Assembly (NCBI GenBank): GCA_949775045.1
Contig: OX459096.1
Location: 41,146,959 to 41,210,958, forward strand
From: Metridium senile
Lineage: Eukaryota; Cnidaria; Anthozoa; Actiniaria; Metridiidae
DNA length: 64,000 nucleotides
Reading direction: 5' to 3'
Every line of letters begins with the position of its first letter. The first letter of the stretch is position 1. Below the pieces are notes generated by a model. The model saw only the letters and a list, made by a program, of their open reading frames with translations. It did not search any database and was not told the DNA's origin. A program made the position numbers and the translations under genes. Shown here piece after piece: positions 1 through 13,700 of this stretch.

Positions 1-1600
1 CATTGATAGAATCAAAATGGTTAAGAGCCGTTCCACGGAACCTCCGCGTTTTTTTAGAAACGGGTCAGATACAAGCCCACATGAAACGAGTATTGAACAA
101 TTGTCTATCCTAAATAATTCTGATCTTTCTTGTCTACCTGGATACTAGCGTATTAGTTCTACAAAGTATACTAGTTACTCGCTAGTTTCCATTACTATTC
201 TACATATAACGGCCATAACACCACAGGAAGCCCAAACTCCCAAACCACAGATGATGAGTCAGGCCGGGATGCCTGTGGTCTGAAAGATCAAAAAATCGAA
301 TTCTGCAAATAATCAATATTTTTTTACATGGTCAAATAGATAATCAATTAAGCTTTGAAACATTGTGTTTTATGTTCATTGAATAATTTATTTTACTTTC
401 ATAGATATTTGAAGTAAAGACATTTTATGGTTGTTGTCCGGCGAACCCGTAATTTTTTTAGTCATTTTGCATCGTGACTATTGTTCGCTACAAATCACTG
501 GTTTATTTTTTAGTTATGAAGGTTGAATTTTTGTCACGCAATACCGTGACGTGTACCTGAATATGTATTAAAATTAAAATTATTTTACCCAAATTGAACG
601 ATGCTGGTATCAAAATACAAATAAAATGGAGAAATCGAACCAAAATGATACGTGAAATTTCATCACTACCACGCCCATATCGTCATCTCAAAATACAGGT
701 CATTTTCAGAATTTCCGACGAGGACTCCCGCCCTACCCCTTTTATAAGGGATCCCCCCCCCTCCCCCCCGGTTGAAAAGCCAAAGATTCACCGCGCTATT
801 TAGGTACTACCAGCTTTTGACAATTAAGTGGGATTGAAGCTAAAAACTGAGAAAAGGCATATTTTTGCTTGATTTGCTTTTTTGCCAAAACAAGGCATCG
901 AAGGCCTCAGCAGAAAATTACATACAAATCTCTACATTTTTCATTTTGCATATAACTTCTTTGGTATTTTAGCCAGAGCATCAAAACCTTTCAAACATGC
1001 CTATTTTAGGTGGTTCTTTCATATGACAGTGCTAAAATACTAAAATATCTGTTTACTTGAAAAAGCATTTTCCGTTACATATTATGGTATTTATGAAAGT
1101 AAAATACTAAAATATCTGTTTACTTGAAAAATCATTTTTCGGTACATATTATGGTATTTATGAAAGTGGTCTATATAATCTTAACATATGTTGTCATAAA
1201 AGCAGTGCAGCAGTATATTAAATCATACTCTTCTGATCTACCCCTTGGAAGCCTTGGATACTAGTATCTTCTAAAACGTCGAATCGCTTCGTCTCGTCCA
1301 CTCAGACTATCCGAGTCATTCTCGAGTTTTTATCGAGTTGCCAGAGTGAAATGTCCTAGCCCGACCGGGACGTTCTGGATCGATAAATTCACAAAACCTT
1401 ATTTACATCTTTTATTACACTAATGAAATTTTTGACAATAATATTATTTGACAATTTTTAATGGATTTAGTCCTGTTGTGAGTTTGAATAAGACTAAATG
1501 AAAGTTATTTTAAAATGCCTGACAGATCAATTCCTCTTCGTAAAGAAGTCGGACATTTCCAATTCTTCGGTATCTTCTCGGGATTGCAAGGAGCATTTTG
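1..1600. other. Upstream intergenic DNA, no gene seen
   Basis: No convincing coding sequence is seen. The stretch holds a copy of a dispersed repeat at 885-1173 (listed separately) and a solo CCACAGGAAGCCCA motif at 221 that recurs at transposon ends elsewhere in the window. A short pyrimidine-rich run with C homopolymers lies near 745-770. The open frame at 594-803 has low-complexity composition and no recognisable domain, so I do not call it a gene. Confidence 0.6.
885..1173 (+). repeat. Dispersed repeat copy A with internal 67-bp tandem duplication
   Basis: This segment matches 34338-34546 over most of its length: the shared text begins near the word AAGGCCTCAGCAGAAAATTA and ends with GAAAGTGGTCTAT. 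Inside copy A a ~67-bp unit is present twice in tandem (1033-1099 and 1100-1166), whereas copy B at 34 kb has only one unit. No inverted termini or coding capacity are visible, so the element class is unknown. Confidence 0.75.
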
Positions 1601-1737
1601 ATTGGCTGGTTTTCTTTGATCTCTTATCACGACGGCGCGAAAAGTAATCGGGCTTCTTCCATTTCAAAATTTGGCCTTTGAGTTGTTGTCTACTCTGGTG
1701 GAGTTAGAGGCTTTTTCAAGCTTTTAAGGCTTTTCCG
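1601..1737 (+). promoter_or_regulatory. Probable KPNB1 core promoter and 5' UTR
   Basis: Directly upstream of the importin start codon lie an inverted CCAAT box (ATTGG at 1601-1605) and an E2F-like GGCGCGAAAA at 1634-1643, followed by a pyrimidine-rich leader up to the ATG at 1738. Both motifs are common in promoters of constitutive and proliferation-linked genes. No TATA box is obvious. The transcription start is not known; a transcript end map would settle it. Confidence 0.4.
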
Positions 1738-4700
1738 ATGGATCTTACCCAAATTCTCGAAGCTACTGTATCTCCAGGTAATGTTTTCCAGTGAATGCAT
1801 GTTTTTTCACTTGAAACTGTTGATTCAGGATAGTTTTCAGCGCGAAAGCACATGGCCGATAACGTTACGTCCGCCTCAAATACTACCGGCTTATTGCAAA
1901 AAAAATTCGCATGACCGTCTTTTTTTTCTTTTTATTAGATCTAAATGAGCTACAGGCTGCACAAAAATACTTGGAGCAAGCTGCTCTTACAAATTTGGTA
2001 AGTAGAAACGTCGTTCATATTGACTGCTGACGAGTAAACGGTTGTTGAGGAATGTGATGATGGAGTTTCCGGTCTACTTTCATACTGTTTGTGATAAGTA
2101 CCTGTATTTTACTGTTGTTTTTTGACAGCCCCAGTTTTTGGCTGCCTTGGCCAGTGAATTAGCCAATGTTGGGAAATCTCAAGTCGCCCGTATGGCGGCG
2201 GGTTTACAGCTCAAAAATCAGTTAACGTCGAAAGATCCTAACGTCAGAGCTCAGTTTCAACAGAGATGGCTTGGTTTGGACAACACTCTGAGAGATCACG
2301 TTAGAAGTTTGGTAAATATATATCCACTTTAAATCATGTAAAGATACACAAGTTTTATTATTTATTGTGAATTTGTACATTTTTGTTCGGAAAAGTACAA
2401 AATATGTGAATGTCATGAATTCATTATTCTTTGTTTGTAGACTATTGGAACACTTGGAACCGAAACTTCCAAACCAGCCATTGCTCCTCAAGTAAGTTGT
2501 GTATAATACCAGTAATAATATTCACTCTAGCATAGTTTATCCTGTGCCCGTTGACTACTCTTTTACAACTTCAAAAAATCTCAATATTATTATGGGTTTT
2601 AAAATGCTTATAATGGTAATTTTATTGTAATGTGTAGTGTGATTGAGATAACAACCAAACAACTATAATAGTATACTATTGAATTTAGCCAAATATGAAA
2701 CAGTTTCTTATTATGTGTAAATAGACACTTACAGTGCGAGGTGCAAAAGTATGACCACTTTTAATATATTCGCATACTTCTATGCAGAGACTTTATGCTG
2801 CAAAACGAGTTTTTACACGCCTTATTCGGTAAAATCAGACAACTTCACATCAAATGTGTCTGTTTTAAGTACAAACTCCTGTGCATAGAAGTATGGGAAT
2901 ACATTAAACATAGTCATACTTTTGCGCCTCGCACTGTAAAGCAACTCCAGTCATTCCAAGTGCATTAATTAACTCCAGACCCTACCAATCGATAATTTCG
3001 ATAATGAATGAAAATTGATAATAATCGATAATTATCATTAATATGCTAATAGTTACCAAATCTGGAAGACTTGCATCAATCGTCCAATAATTGAATTTTT
3101 TTTTGGATGAATTACGCCAATAGTCCAATAACTGAAAAATTATTGGATGACTTATGTCACACGCAGAGAGCAGGAAAATGGCTGCCTCCAATCCAGGACG
3201 GTTTCCCTCACTTAGCAAGGAAGAAATGGCCGCATTTTTGCAAAAAACACAAAAATAGTCAACAAAAAAAACACAAAATATTGTTCTGACAATATATGGG
3301 GAAGAAAATCTTGATTTGTTAGTTTTGATGTATTAAACTATCATAAGAAGAAGCACCATTTTGAATATATATAACTGGAGCCATAAAAATATTTTGAATG
3401 AATAATAAAACAATCATTGAATTAGGCTTTTGTGTGATATGAAAATTATGCAAACCTCGGAGGGCGTTATCCTCCTCAGCCTACAGCTTCAGCAGATAAA
3501 ACCTTCCTTGGTTTGCTTAATTTTTCATATCATACTCAGCCTCATCCAATAATTGCTTAATGTTATTATTAATATCAATATTTATATCGGAATTCAATGA
3601 AAATTGATAACACTAAAATGTGTGAGTATTGATTATCATTGGTTATCATAGGCTTCTATAATCAATATTAAACAATGAGAATCAATGAAAAATAGTCATT
3701 GAAAATCTATAGTGGTCGATAAATTAAGGAAGCTTGGGTTGTGAGTATCGATTCTCATTGATTTCTGATAACAAAGTATCAATTCTCAATAACAATCAAT
3801 ACCAATCAAATGATTATTATTGATTTATCGATGAATTTGAATAGTCTCTGATGATAGATTTTTATCAATTGTTGGGTCGGGAATAACTATTTTTTGTGAA
3901 TTTTTTCTTCTGTGCCTTGAATGAGTGCATTCAGCAATCATTTATTGATTCTTGATATCCATCTTGTAGTGTATTGCAGCTATTGCTTGTGCAGAGATTC
4001 CCAACAACGAGAATTTTGAGCTAATTGAGACTTTGGTTGTCAATGTGGCAAATCCAAGGGACTTAGAGACACTCCGAGAACAGTCATTGGAAGCAATTGG
4101 TTATATATGTCAAGACATTGTAAGTCAGCTGATAACTTATTCCTAATTATATACAAATTGAACTGTTTAGGTGATTAGAGTTGAATAATATGTGAATTAT
4201 TGAAAAGAAATGAGCAGCATAATGTGTGGAAAAATACTTTTCCAAAATATTTTAAATAATACGATATCATGCTAATATAATAGTTGATATTATATTTGAT
4301 CAAGTTTATATTTTATATCGATTCTGATAAAGTGTTAAACACAAATTTTGCATTTAAAACCTAACCAAATCAATTTATAATTTCTTTTTCCAGGAACCAG
4401 AGCATTTGGTTAGCCAAGGAAATAAAATCTTAATGGCTATTATGCAAGGCATGCGAAAAGATGAACAAAGGTAGCTTATTTATTGGAACTTTTATGTAAG
4501 AGTTGAATACTGAAGAGATAGGCTTTTAGCCATATACATCCTATTGGCTGTTGGCCCAACAGATGTGTATGGATAAAAGCCAATAGTTGATGTATTTAAG
4601 AGTGGATGTCTGTAAACATTGAACATTTTTTTAACAAGATGTGAGCGAGCGTGATGCGCAGTAGTAAGGGTCTGGAAAGGGCTGACTATGTATAGTTAAG

Positions 4701-7700
4701 GAAACGAGCAGGAGTGTTTTATCAGGATTTAAACCATGTGGCAAAGCTAAGTGGTTTAAATCCTGATAAAACACGATCTGCGAGTTTACTAAACGGCTTA
4801 AAAAATTCTAACCTATATTTTGTGTTTTTGTAAAAAAAATCAAGGATTTAGGAAAGTTTATTAGAGAAAATTCAGGTTAAAGTTTATGTAAATTAGGGTG
4901 AATCTTTATCGGGATTTAGACCACTCGTTATGATTACGATTTCTTTTGTCAATTTGGACAAAATAGTCATTACTCATGAATTTTTTAAATAATCTTAAAA
5001 TATGTTGTCATAAAAGCGGTAATATTAAGGTAGTACCGGATACTTGGATTTCTTCAATGAATTTTTTTATAAATCCTGTCATTTATAGATCATTGTTAGG
5101 CAAGTCAAAAAACGTGAAAAAAAATTGGGGTCACCGTATTGGTTATAGAGTTATAAGATATAGTAAAAGTAGGTTTTTGCAATAATTTGCGGTGATTTGC
5201 TCAAAAGTACCTATTGAAAGCAGTCAAGAGAATGCGAACGTATCCTGCTAGGAAAAGTATAATATTATATCAAACGATAGATCTAAGGGTTATCTAACAT
5301 TTCCTGTCATAAAAATCATTTCCAAATATGGGTATAAGTGAGCCATAGAAGCACAATTATACTCCAATTACGCACACTACATGTGTATAGACTTGTACCA
5401 TTTGTAAAATTTCAGAAAATCCAATCAATGAATATTTTATTTTTTATTCTAAATCGTAAGAGTAGTAAATGCAGTCTTGAATAAAAAGAAAAAAAATGGG
5501 GGTCCCCGTACTAATAGGCGAGTTATAAGCGACCAAATCCATTTTTTTGTTAAAAAAAACACGGCAACGGTTCGCGCGGGACTGGGTTCTAGTACTTTAA
5601 ACATCTGCTTGAAACTTGTCAAATTATCCTTGTCATCTCCAGAAACCCTAAAACCTATTTTGTATTAGTTTTGCGACTAAAGACGTCAAAATCATATTTT
5701 ATCTATTCATTTTTACAAAGTTGTAAATTTGTTGTTTTGAGACAAAACAGCGACCTTGTCAGGTAGTGAAAATCTGAGCATGTTTCGAAAAATGTCCCAT
5801 GTTACCTCCAAAGTTGCATGAAATGACATAATACTTTCTTAAGTTATAGATAAGGATTCAAATTAAAATATTATTTAGATAAATTTTCAAAAAAACGCAA
5901 ATAAATGATGGAAAACGAGATGCGTGAAATGGATGCGCAGTAGCAAGTATCCGGTACTACCTTAAATCATCGAAACGTTTCAAAAAATCAAATCCCCTCA
6001 AATTTTGTCCAGATGTAGTATATTATATTACTAAAAGCCCTATAAAGGTTTTTCAAATCGCTGTTTTAGCAGCAAAAATTGGCTATGATTTTAGTGGACA
6101 CATTGACTACCTAAACAATTCCTTTGTACTCAAAACTATCCAAAACCTATTGTATGTCATCTTTACATTCATTTATGTGATTTACAGCAAAATTGTATTT
6201 CTTTGAAATATTAAAAATAATTTTAGCCTAACATTATGCCGCTAAATCCAGTGAGCTTCTGTAAATTGAATAACCTAATAATATCAGGGTTCGTACGGGT
6301 TTTGGAAAGTCTTGGAAAGTTTTGGAAATTGGTAATGCATTTTCCAGGACCTTGAAAGTTTTGGAAAATTCCTTTTTCACCTGCTGGGCTATGGAAAAGT
6401 TATGCATTTTTTGTCGGTTGCCCAGCTCCTACCTTGCAAGGCTGATGATTTTTTTGCTTGCCGCAATCAATGCCCGTTGGCACTTTTCGCTTGTGTGGTT
6501 TTGGAATTTTGAGTAATAGGCTTTGAAAAAGTTTTGGAAAAGTTTTGGAAATTTTCTCTGAGGATTCTGTACGAACCCTGTAATATGCTATAACATAAAA
6601 ATATCTTTGGGGAAATCTCTCAAATGTTGTTTTTCTCTCCTATGCCACAAAGGTTTTTCTATACATTATCTGGTTTTCCTTCCTCCACAAAAATGAACAT
6701 GTGAACAGAGTTATGTGCTAAAATATGTAATGTAGAGGTAGTGAGTGTGACGTCTGAGTTTCTCTAATTAGTAGGGCACTTGTGTCTGTATGCTAAGTAC
6801 ATTGAAACATTTAAAAAGTGATTTATTTTAATATTTTAATCTTGTTTTGCAGTGACAATATCCGATTAGCTGCAACAAAAGCTTTGCTCAACTCCTTGGA
6901 ATTTACCAAAAAGAACTTTGAAACAACAGTAAGGATGCATTAAAAACCTATGGTTTTGTTGTTGTCTTTTTCTCTTTGCTTACAACATATTTCTGCATTT
7001 CTCTTTGAAAGGCGGAAAGAAACTTCATCATGGAAGTTGTGTGTGAAGCAACACAAAGCACTGAGATGCCGGTAAGCATGTTAATTAGGACAATGATAAT
7101 GCTCATGTTGGTAAAAACCTGCAAGTGATTAAAATGCTGGTTTGCATTGACGTCATCAAAAATATTGACGTAGTAGTATTTTTGTAGATCAAGACAAAAT
7201 ATAAGTTAGAGTGCATTTAGTCAAACAGTTGAATGGTTGATGTTACCTAAATTAGATAGATGAATTACTTTTTTAGTTAACATCACATGAATTTGAAATC
7301 ACTTGAAAACAAGATTGTGTGCCTTATTTTTCTTGTAAATGTTTGTTGATCGTGATTAGAGGAATCCCCCTGATTTGTTTGACCGTTCATTTTAGGTGAC
7401 AACTAAATATCTCACTAGATTTATCTAACTATTTAATGGTTTGACTAAATGTAGTCTATTATAATAATATTTATATATGTGAATAAGTACCATTGGTAAT
7501 AATCATTATCGATATATTGTATCTATGATTGTATCTATTATGTTAAACAATATAGTACAGAACTACTTGGAAACAGATATTATTTTCTTCTATTTCTTTC
7601 ACACTTCTTGTAGTTACAAACTTCTTTAACATTATTGTCGAAAGTCTTTAAGATACGGTAATACGAGCAATAAAAACGTAAGACTCATTTTACTTTTTGC

Positions 7701-10700
7701 AACAAAACCTCCAGATGCTGCACACTTTACCACTCCATAGGAAACTTGTTTTTGCAGAAAATTTGATTCTAAATGGCTTCCGGGCTCTTCAGGCACTCCT
7801 GATTGGCTACCAGGGGTCACATGACTCAACTTGCAACAAAGAGATTAGTTGTGCAACGAGTTGTGTTCGTGGATTGTAAAAATGAGCACCGTGGCGTTGC
7901 AACTTGCAATGCAACAATGTTGTGAGATGAGTTGTACGTTTTTGTTGCTCACATTATCGTACCTTTAGATTGTAGCTACAACTTACTAGATTTAATGAGT
8001 GATCTTAATGGAAATGCTTTATTAACAAAAGTATGAATGTGAAATATTATCTTATGACTCTTTAATTGCATATATTTTTCTTAGATAAAAGTTGCAGCAT
8101 TACAATGCCTGGTGAAAATAATGTCCTTATACTATCAGTTAATGGAGGAATATATGAGAGTTGCTCTCTTTGCTGTAAGTATTACAGTTCTAACACTTGA
8201 ACTTACTTTATAAACTGAATTATTTCCATTTTATTTTACACACCTAAATGCTCAAATATTGCACCTTGTACCATAGGGCACAGTACTTGGTCAAAGCTCG
8301 ATAATTATTAGAACTACTCTAATCTAAGATCAACCTTAGGTTTTAATGCGTTAAACTAGGATTAGATATGGCTTTATTCAACCAATCCCAGATGTTAATC
8401 AGCTGCCGAAGTTACAGTGTAAAACACAAATGTTTGACCTTAAGGCCTTTGTACTGTTAATTCTCACCAAAAAAAAACCCCTCCAATTTTCTTGTTACAA
8501 GCAAATAAAATATGTAACATGAATATAGTATGTGAATCAATGCATTAAAAGTGGTCATACTTTAGTGATTCATGCTGTTATAAGTGAACATGAAAAAATG
8601 ATCTTAATATCTGTTTTAAGAAAAGATTGTTAAAGATACCTTTGGTAGTGATATTTCGCAAAATGTAAAAATAATGGATTCACTCACAAAAACTGAAGTT
8701 GATTATATATTAACATAATATTTACCAGTATTTGCTTAATAAATGACAACAATATTGTTAATTACAATGATTCCAACAAAATTATAAATTTATGTTAAAT
8801 TTTATACATGGTAAAAACAATAAACTTGTAACTATATACCTTACATGAAATGTTGTCTAGAAAGGTTTTTATTCAATTATTTTTGGATTAGTCTAAATGT
8901 TATTTGCTTATATGTACTATTATAGATAACTATGGAAGCTATTAGATCTAGTTGTGATGAAGTCAGTCTACAAGGAATAGAGTTCTGGTCATCTGTGTGT
9001 GATGAAGAAATGGACTTGGCTATTGAGTTTGCAGAGGTATGCTAAGTAATCTTTGACATATTTATTTTATAATATTTATTTTATAATATATTTATAATGC
9101 GCAGGTGAGCATCTTCCCATGAATCCACGCGCATTATATACTTAGGTAATAAATTATTAAATTATTATTACAAACAATTCATAGATACACTATCCATTGT
9201 GTTCCATCTTGTAATTTATGTATTCTAAGAGTACTTTGGGAAAATCTTTCTGAAATCTACAATGTTTGTCAGACATTCTATATTCCAGTCGAAATACTGC
9301 GCAATTGTTTCATGTTCACTCGAACAAATTCTGGATCTATGAATTGAACAAGTTGATCAGTATATTACTCGACTGTTTCTTTACTCTAGGCACAAGAACA
9401 AAACAGATCTCCAGAGCAAACAAGTCGTTTTTATTCTAAAGGTGCCCTTATGCATCTCATTGGACCATTGACAGAATGTTTAAAGAAACAGGTAAACACA
9501 ATGATGATGATGATAATGATTGTATTTGTTTTTATCATTGATGATTATGACTATAATGATATAATTTTAGTTGTATTTGTTTTTATAATGGTGATGATGG
9601 TGGTATTTGCAATGATAATGATAGTAATAATGATGATGATGATAATAATAATGTAATGATTATGAAGGTAATTGTGGTGATGATAATTCTGGTGGCAACA
9701 ATAATAATTGTACTTGTTTATGGATATAAATAGCATAAATATTCAGACTTTTAAAGCAAATTTTCATAGCATTTGCCTTTGAAACACTCTCTATGTTCCT
9801 GGTTATTTTCAGGAAGAGTTTGATGACGAAGATGACTGGATACCATCAAAAGCAGCTAGTGTTTGTTTAATGCTGCTTGCCCAGTGTTGCGAGAATGCTA
9901 TTGTACAACCTGTGTTGAACTTCGTACAGGAAAATTTTCAAAGTCAAGATTGGAGAGAAAGAGATGCAGCTATCATGGCATTTGGTATGTGCCAACACAA
10001 CATTGAATTTTAGAATGGTCGTGTTTTTCAATTTATTACAAGCTCTTGTAAATATTATAACAGAGCTCGAAATAGCTGCCTGTCAATGGCCAAATATCAG
10101 GCTAATTTCAAGGTTTGGCAGGGTAAAATTATTATGAACTGCCAAATGGATAATGAAATTGCACTCAAAATTTACTGGAAATCATATTTCACAGATTCTG
10201 CATCTGGAAGTGGCAGGCCAAATTAATTTCTTAGTTCGAGCCCTGTATAATAGACAGCAGATCAGATAATGAAAGTTTTGCTTAAATAATCAATACCTTC
10301 TCCAAACAATCTTTCCTTATTACCTTCAAAGTACTAGATAATAATTCATTTAGAGTCGGTTTAAGTGGACCCATCCAATAGTGAATGTGTGTGTGGTAAA
10401 AGCATTCTTATGGAGGTATTGATTTGCTATTGTAGGTGCTATATTGGAAGGACCTGATAGTGCTTCCTTGGAACCCTACATTACATCAGTAAGTACAAAC
10501 AGTATAAACAGAACCAAGTCATCCTTTCACAATAAAATAAATACACAAATGGAAGGATGAATGAATGAATATTTAAAGGAATCACTGCGAATGACACTAG
10601 ATAATAATTAATAGAATTAATGATGAGTGACCTTCTGTGAGAGCAAGGGCCTTTCACCACTGTGAACTAGTAATAGTAGTAGGTTCTTGTATAGCGCACT

Positions 10701-13700
10701 ATACATATGTCTTGTGTAAACATGATAGTCATAAAATCAATGTGCGTAAATATACAATGAAAATTTAAAAGACTAAAGAGTCACTAAGAAATAAATTTGT
10801 TTTCAATAAAGTCTGAATCTAAGAACTGGGTATTGATTCTTGCTCAACAAGTGAACTGAGTTTGTTTTTATGTGTCTATTTTCTGCTGGTTATCCAGTTT
10901 TCCTTCCTTGACAAAAAGAGTTGTGTGTTGTAGATATTGAATGTAATGTTAGTGAGTGTCAGTGAACATATACATTACTGTTATGACCAAATAAGTGAAC
11001 AACTGACTCGCAAACTGAGTGACAGATTACTGATTGGCTGAGCAAATGAGATGAATGAATGACAAATGAATGATTTGTCTTGTCAGGGTAGCCAGAACCC
11101 CTCTAGAAATGTGCACCTTATCTGCAAATAAACACTTAACCCTTACACAAATAAATTAATGAATGAAATGTTTCTATTTGTCTTAAAAATAAAGGCACAT
11201 CTTGGTCAATAATAAGTGTCACTTATTGCCAATAATTTATGTTTTATGATTTTTTTCCCCCAGGCTTTGTTACCTGTACTGGCTGAGAGAATGAGTGATC
11301 CATGTGTATCTGTAAGAGACTCTGCAGCTTGGGTCATTGGCCACGTCTGTGAACTGATGCCTCAAACAATTATCAATGAACAACATCTTGAAAAAATAGT
11401 GACAACACTCGTTGAAAACTTAACAGCAGAACCAAGGGTTGCAGCTAATGTTTGTTGGGTAAGTAAGGGCCTCTTTAAACAGGCCCAACATATTAGTCCA
11501 ACACTGTTGCTCCAACATTTTGGACCCATTTCAGGTGGATCAAAACTTTCGCAAAGCAGATTTCTTGATTTTTTTAACTCGCTCGCTTCGCAAAAGTATC
11601 GCGCCAATTTAACTGAAATTTTGATATAATATAATTTGGTTATTCTACCTATTAGCGATGTACTTTATTTGTACATTTTCTTAGTGGTTTATTGGAAACA
11701 GTGGATTTTCAAACGACGGTATTTTTAGTTTTTACCGATTATTTCCAAATCCAACAGTCCGATCGTTATCAAAGTTTCAGGATCTTATAATCACTTATAA
11801 AGCTCTAGGTCCTGTGAACTTAGTTGGAAAAGCTGGGCTAGAAAAAAAGATATGAACATGGTTCAAATTTGAGGCCGTAATCTGAAGCATATAAAGTATA
11901 GAGCTTTAGAATAAATAGTATACATAGGATTACCTTCAACTTTCAGTATCTTAATGCTCAATTATTCTTAATAAATATATCAAAATTTCAGTTTCATAGC
12001 TTCGAAATTAAAGGAGTAATATTTTTTTTAACTGAAGGTACGTAGAGACGGTAAAATATGAACTTTCTTTAAAAATCACATTTTCCCTGTTTGCTTTAAA
12101 ACTGCTCCAGAGATTTCTTTTAAATTCCTAATATCAATAGTTCAAGGCTTTATCTAAGTCATAGTGAAGTTTGTATGGCTTGTCCTATCCTAACTTGGAA
12201 GAAAATATTTTTTGAACTCAGGTATATTTATCCGTTGTACAACGCTTCTGATAATGTATTCAAGTTCGAACAGCGACACTGAACTCGGCCGTTCCGCATT
12301 CTTGCGTTCGGAAGAATATTTGCATAACGACAAAAATATCGGGGGGTGACTGCCATAGGACACAGGAAGCCCAACAATTCAGGCTTTGCGCTAAAATTAC
12401 GTACTTTATGACACTAACATCGATGAGAAACGTAATAAAACACAACTGTGCATTACCGAACTAATACATACCGCACGAATAAATGGATAAACATTTCATG
12501 AAACAATGAATGTTCGCAAGTCTATTCAATCTAAAGAATTCAATTGTAAGAGAAAATATTGAAATCACACTAGATATAGAGTATAATAAATGCTAGTAAA
12601 ATAAAGGATATATTTAGTGAAAGTTTAGTTTGCAAATCCAGTCAAAAAGTACGTAATTTTAGCGCAAAGCCTGAATTGTTGGGCTTCCTGTGTCCTATGG
12701 CAGTCACCCCCCGATATTTTTGTCGTTATGCAAATATTCTTCCGAACGCAAGAATGCGGAACGGCCGAGTTCAGTGTCGCTGTTCGAACTTGAATACATT
12801 ATCAGAAGCGTTGTACAACGGATAAATATACCTGAGTTCAAAAAATATTTTCTTCCAAGTTAGGATAGGACAAGCCATACAAACTTCACTATGACTTAGA
12901 TAAAGCCTTGAACTATTGATATTAGGAATTTAAAAGAAATCTCTGGAGCCGTTTTAAAGCAAACAGGGAAATGTGATTTTTAAAGAAAGTTCATATTTTA
13001 CCGTCTCTACGTACCTTCAGTTAAAAAAAATATTACTCCTTTAATTTCGAAGCTATGAAACTGAAATTTTGATATATTTATTAAGAATAATTGAGCATTA
13101 AGATACTGAAAGTTGAAGGTAATCCTATGTATACTATTTATTCTAAAGCTCTATACTTTATATGCTTCAGATTACGGCCTCAAATTTGAACCATGTTCAT
13201 ATCTTTTTTTGTAGCCCAGCTTTTCCAACTAAGTTCACAGGACCTAGAGCTTTATAAGTGATTATAAGATCCTGAAACTTTGATAACGATCGGACTGTTG
13301 GATTTGGAAATAATCGGTAAAAACTAAAAATACCGTCGTTTGAAAATCCACTGTTTCCAATAAACAACTAAGAAAATGTACAAATAAAGTACATCGCTAA
13401 AAGGTAGAATAACCAAATTATATTATATCAAAATTTCAGTTAAATTGGCGCGATACTTTTGCGAAGCGAGCGAGTTAAAAAAATCAAGAAATCTGCTTTG
13501 CGAAAGTTTTGATCCACCTTAAACACCCTGTTGGATGATGTTGGATGAAACATTATCCAACATTTCTTTTGTTCTTGTGTCCAACAAACCGTATCGTAAC
13601 ACTGTTGCTCCAACATGTCTGGCCCATTTAAACACCATGTTGGACGATGTTGGATGAATTGTAACAATTTTGGTCCAAGACTTCTTTTTTAGTTTGCCAT

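Noticed and set aside
9450..9736. Open frames on both strands in KPNB1 intron 11
   Set aside because: Low-complexity ATG/ATA repeats give long Ile/Val/Met or Ile/Asn runs; only the first 14 residues of the plus frame belong to the real exon 11.
11216..13667. Transposase or other gene within the giant palindrome
   Set aside because: The open frames there are short, two of them are mirror products of the same arms, and none resembles a transposase; the 11216-11629 frame is simply KPNB1 exon 14 read into the intron.
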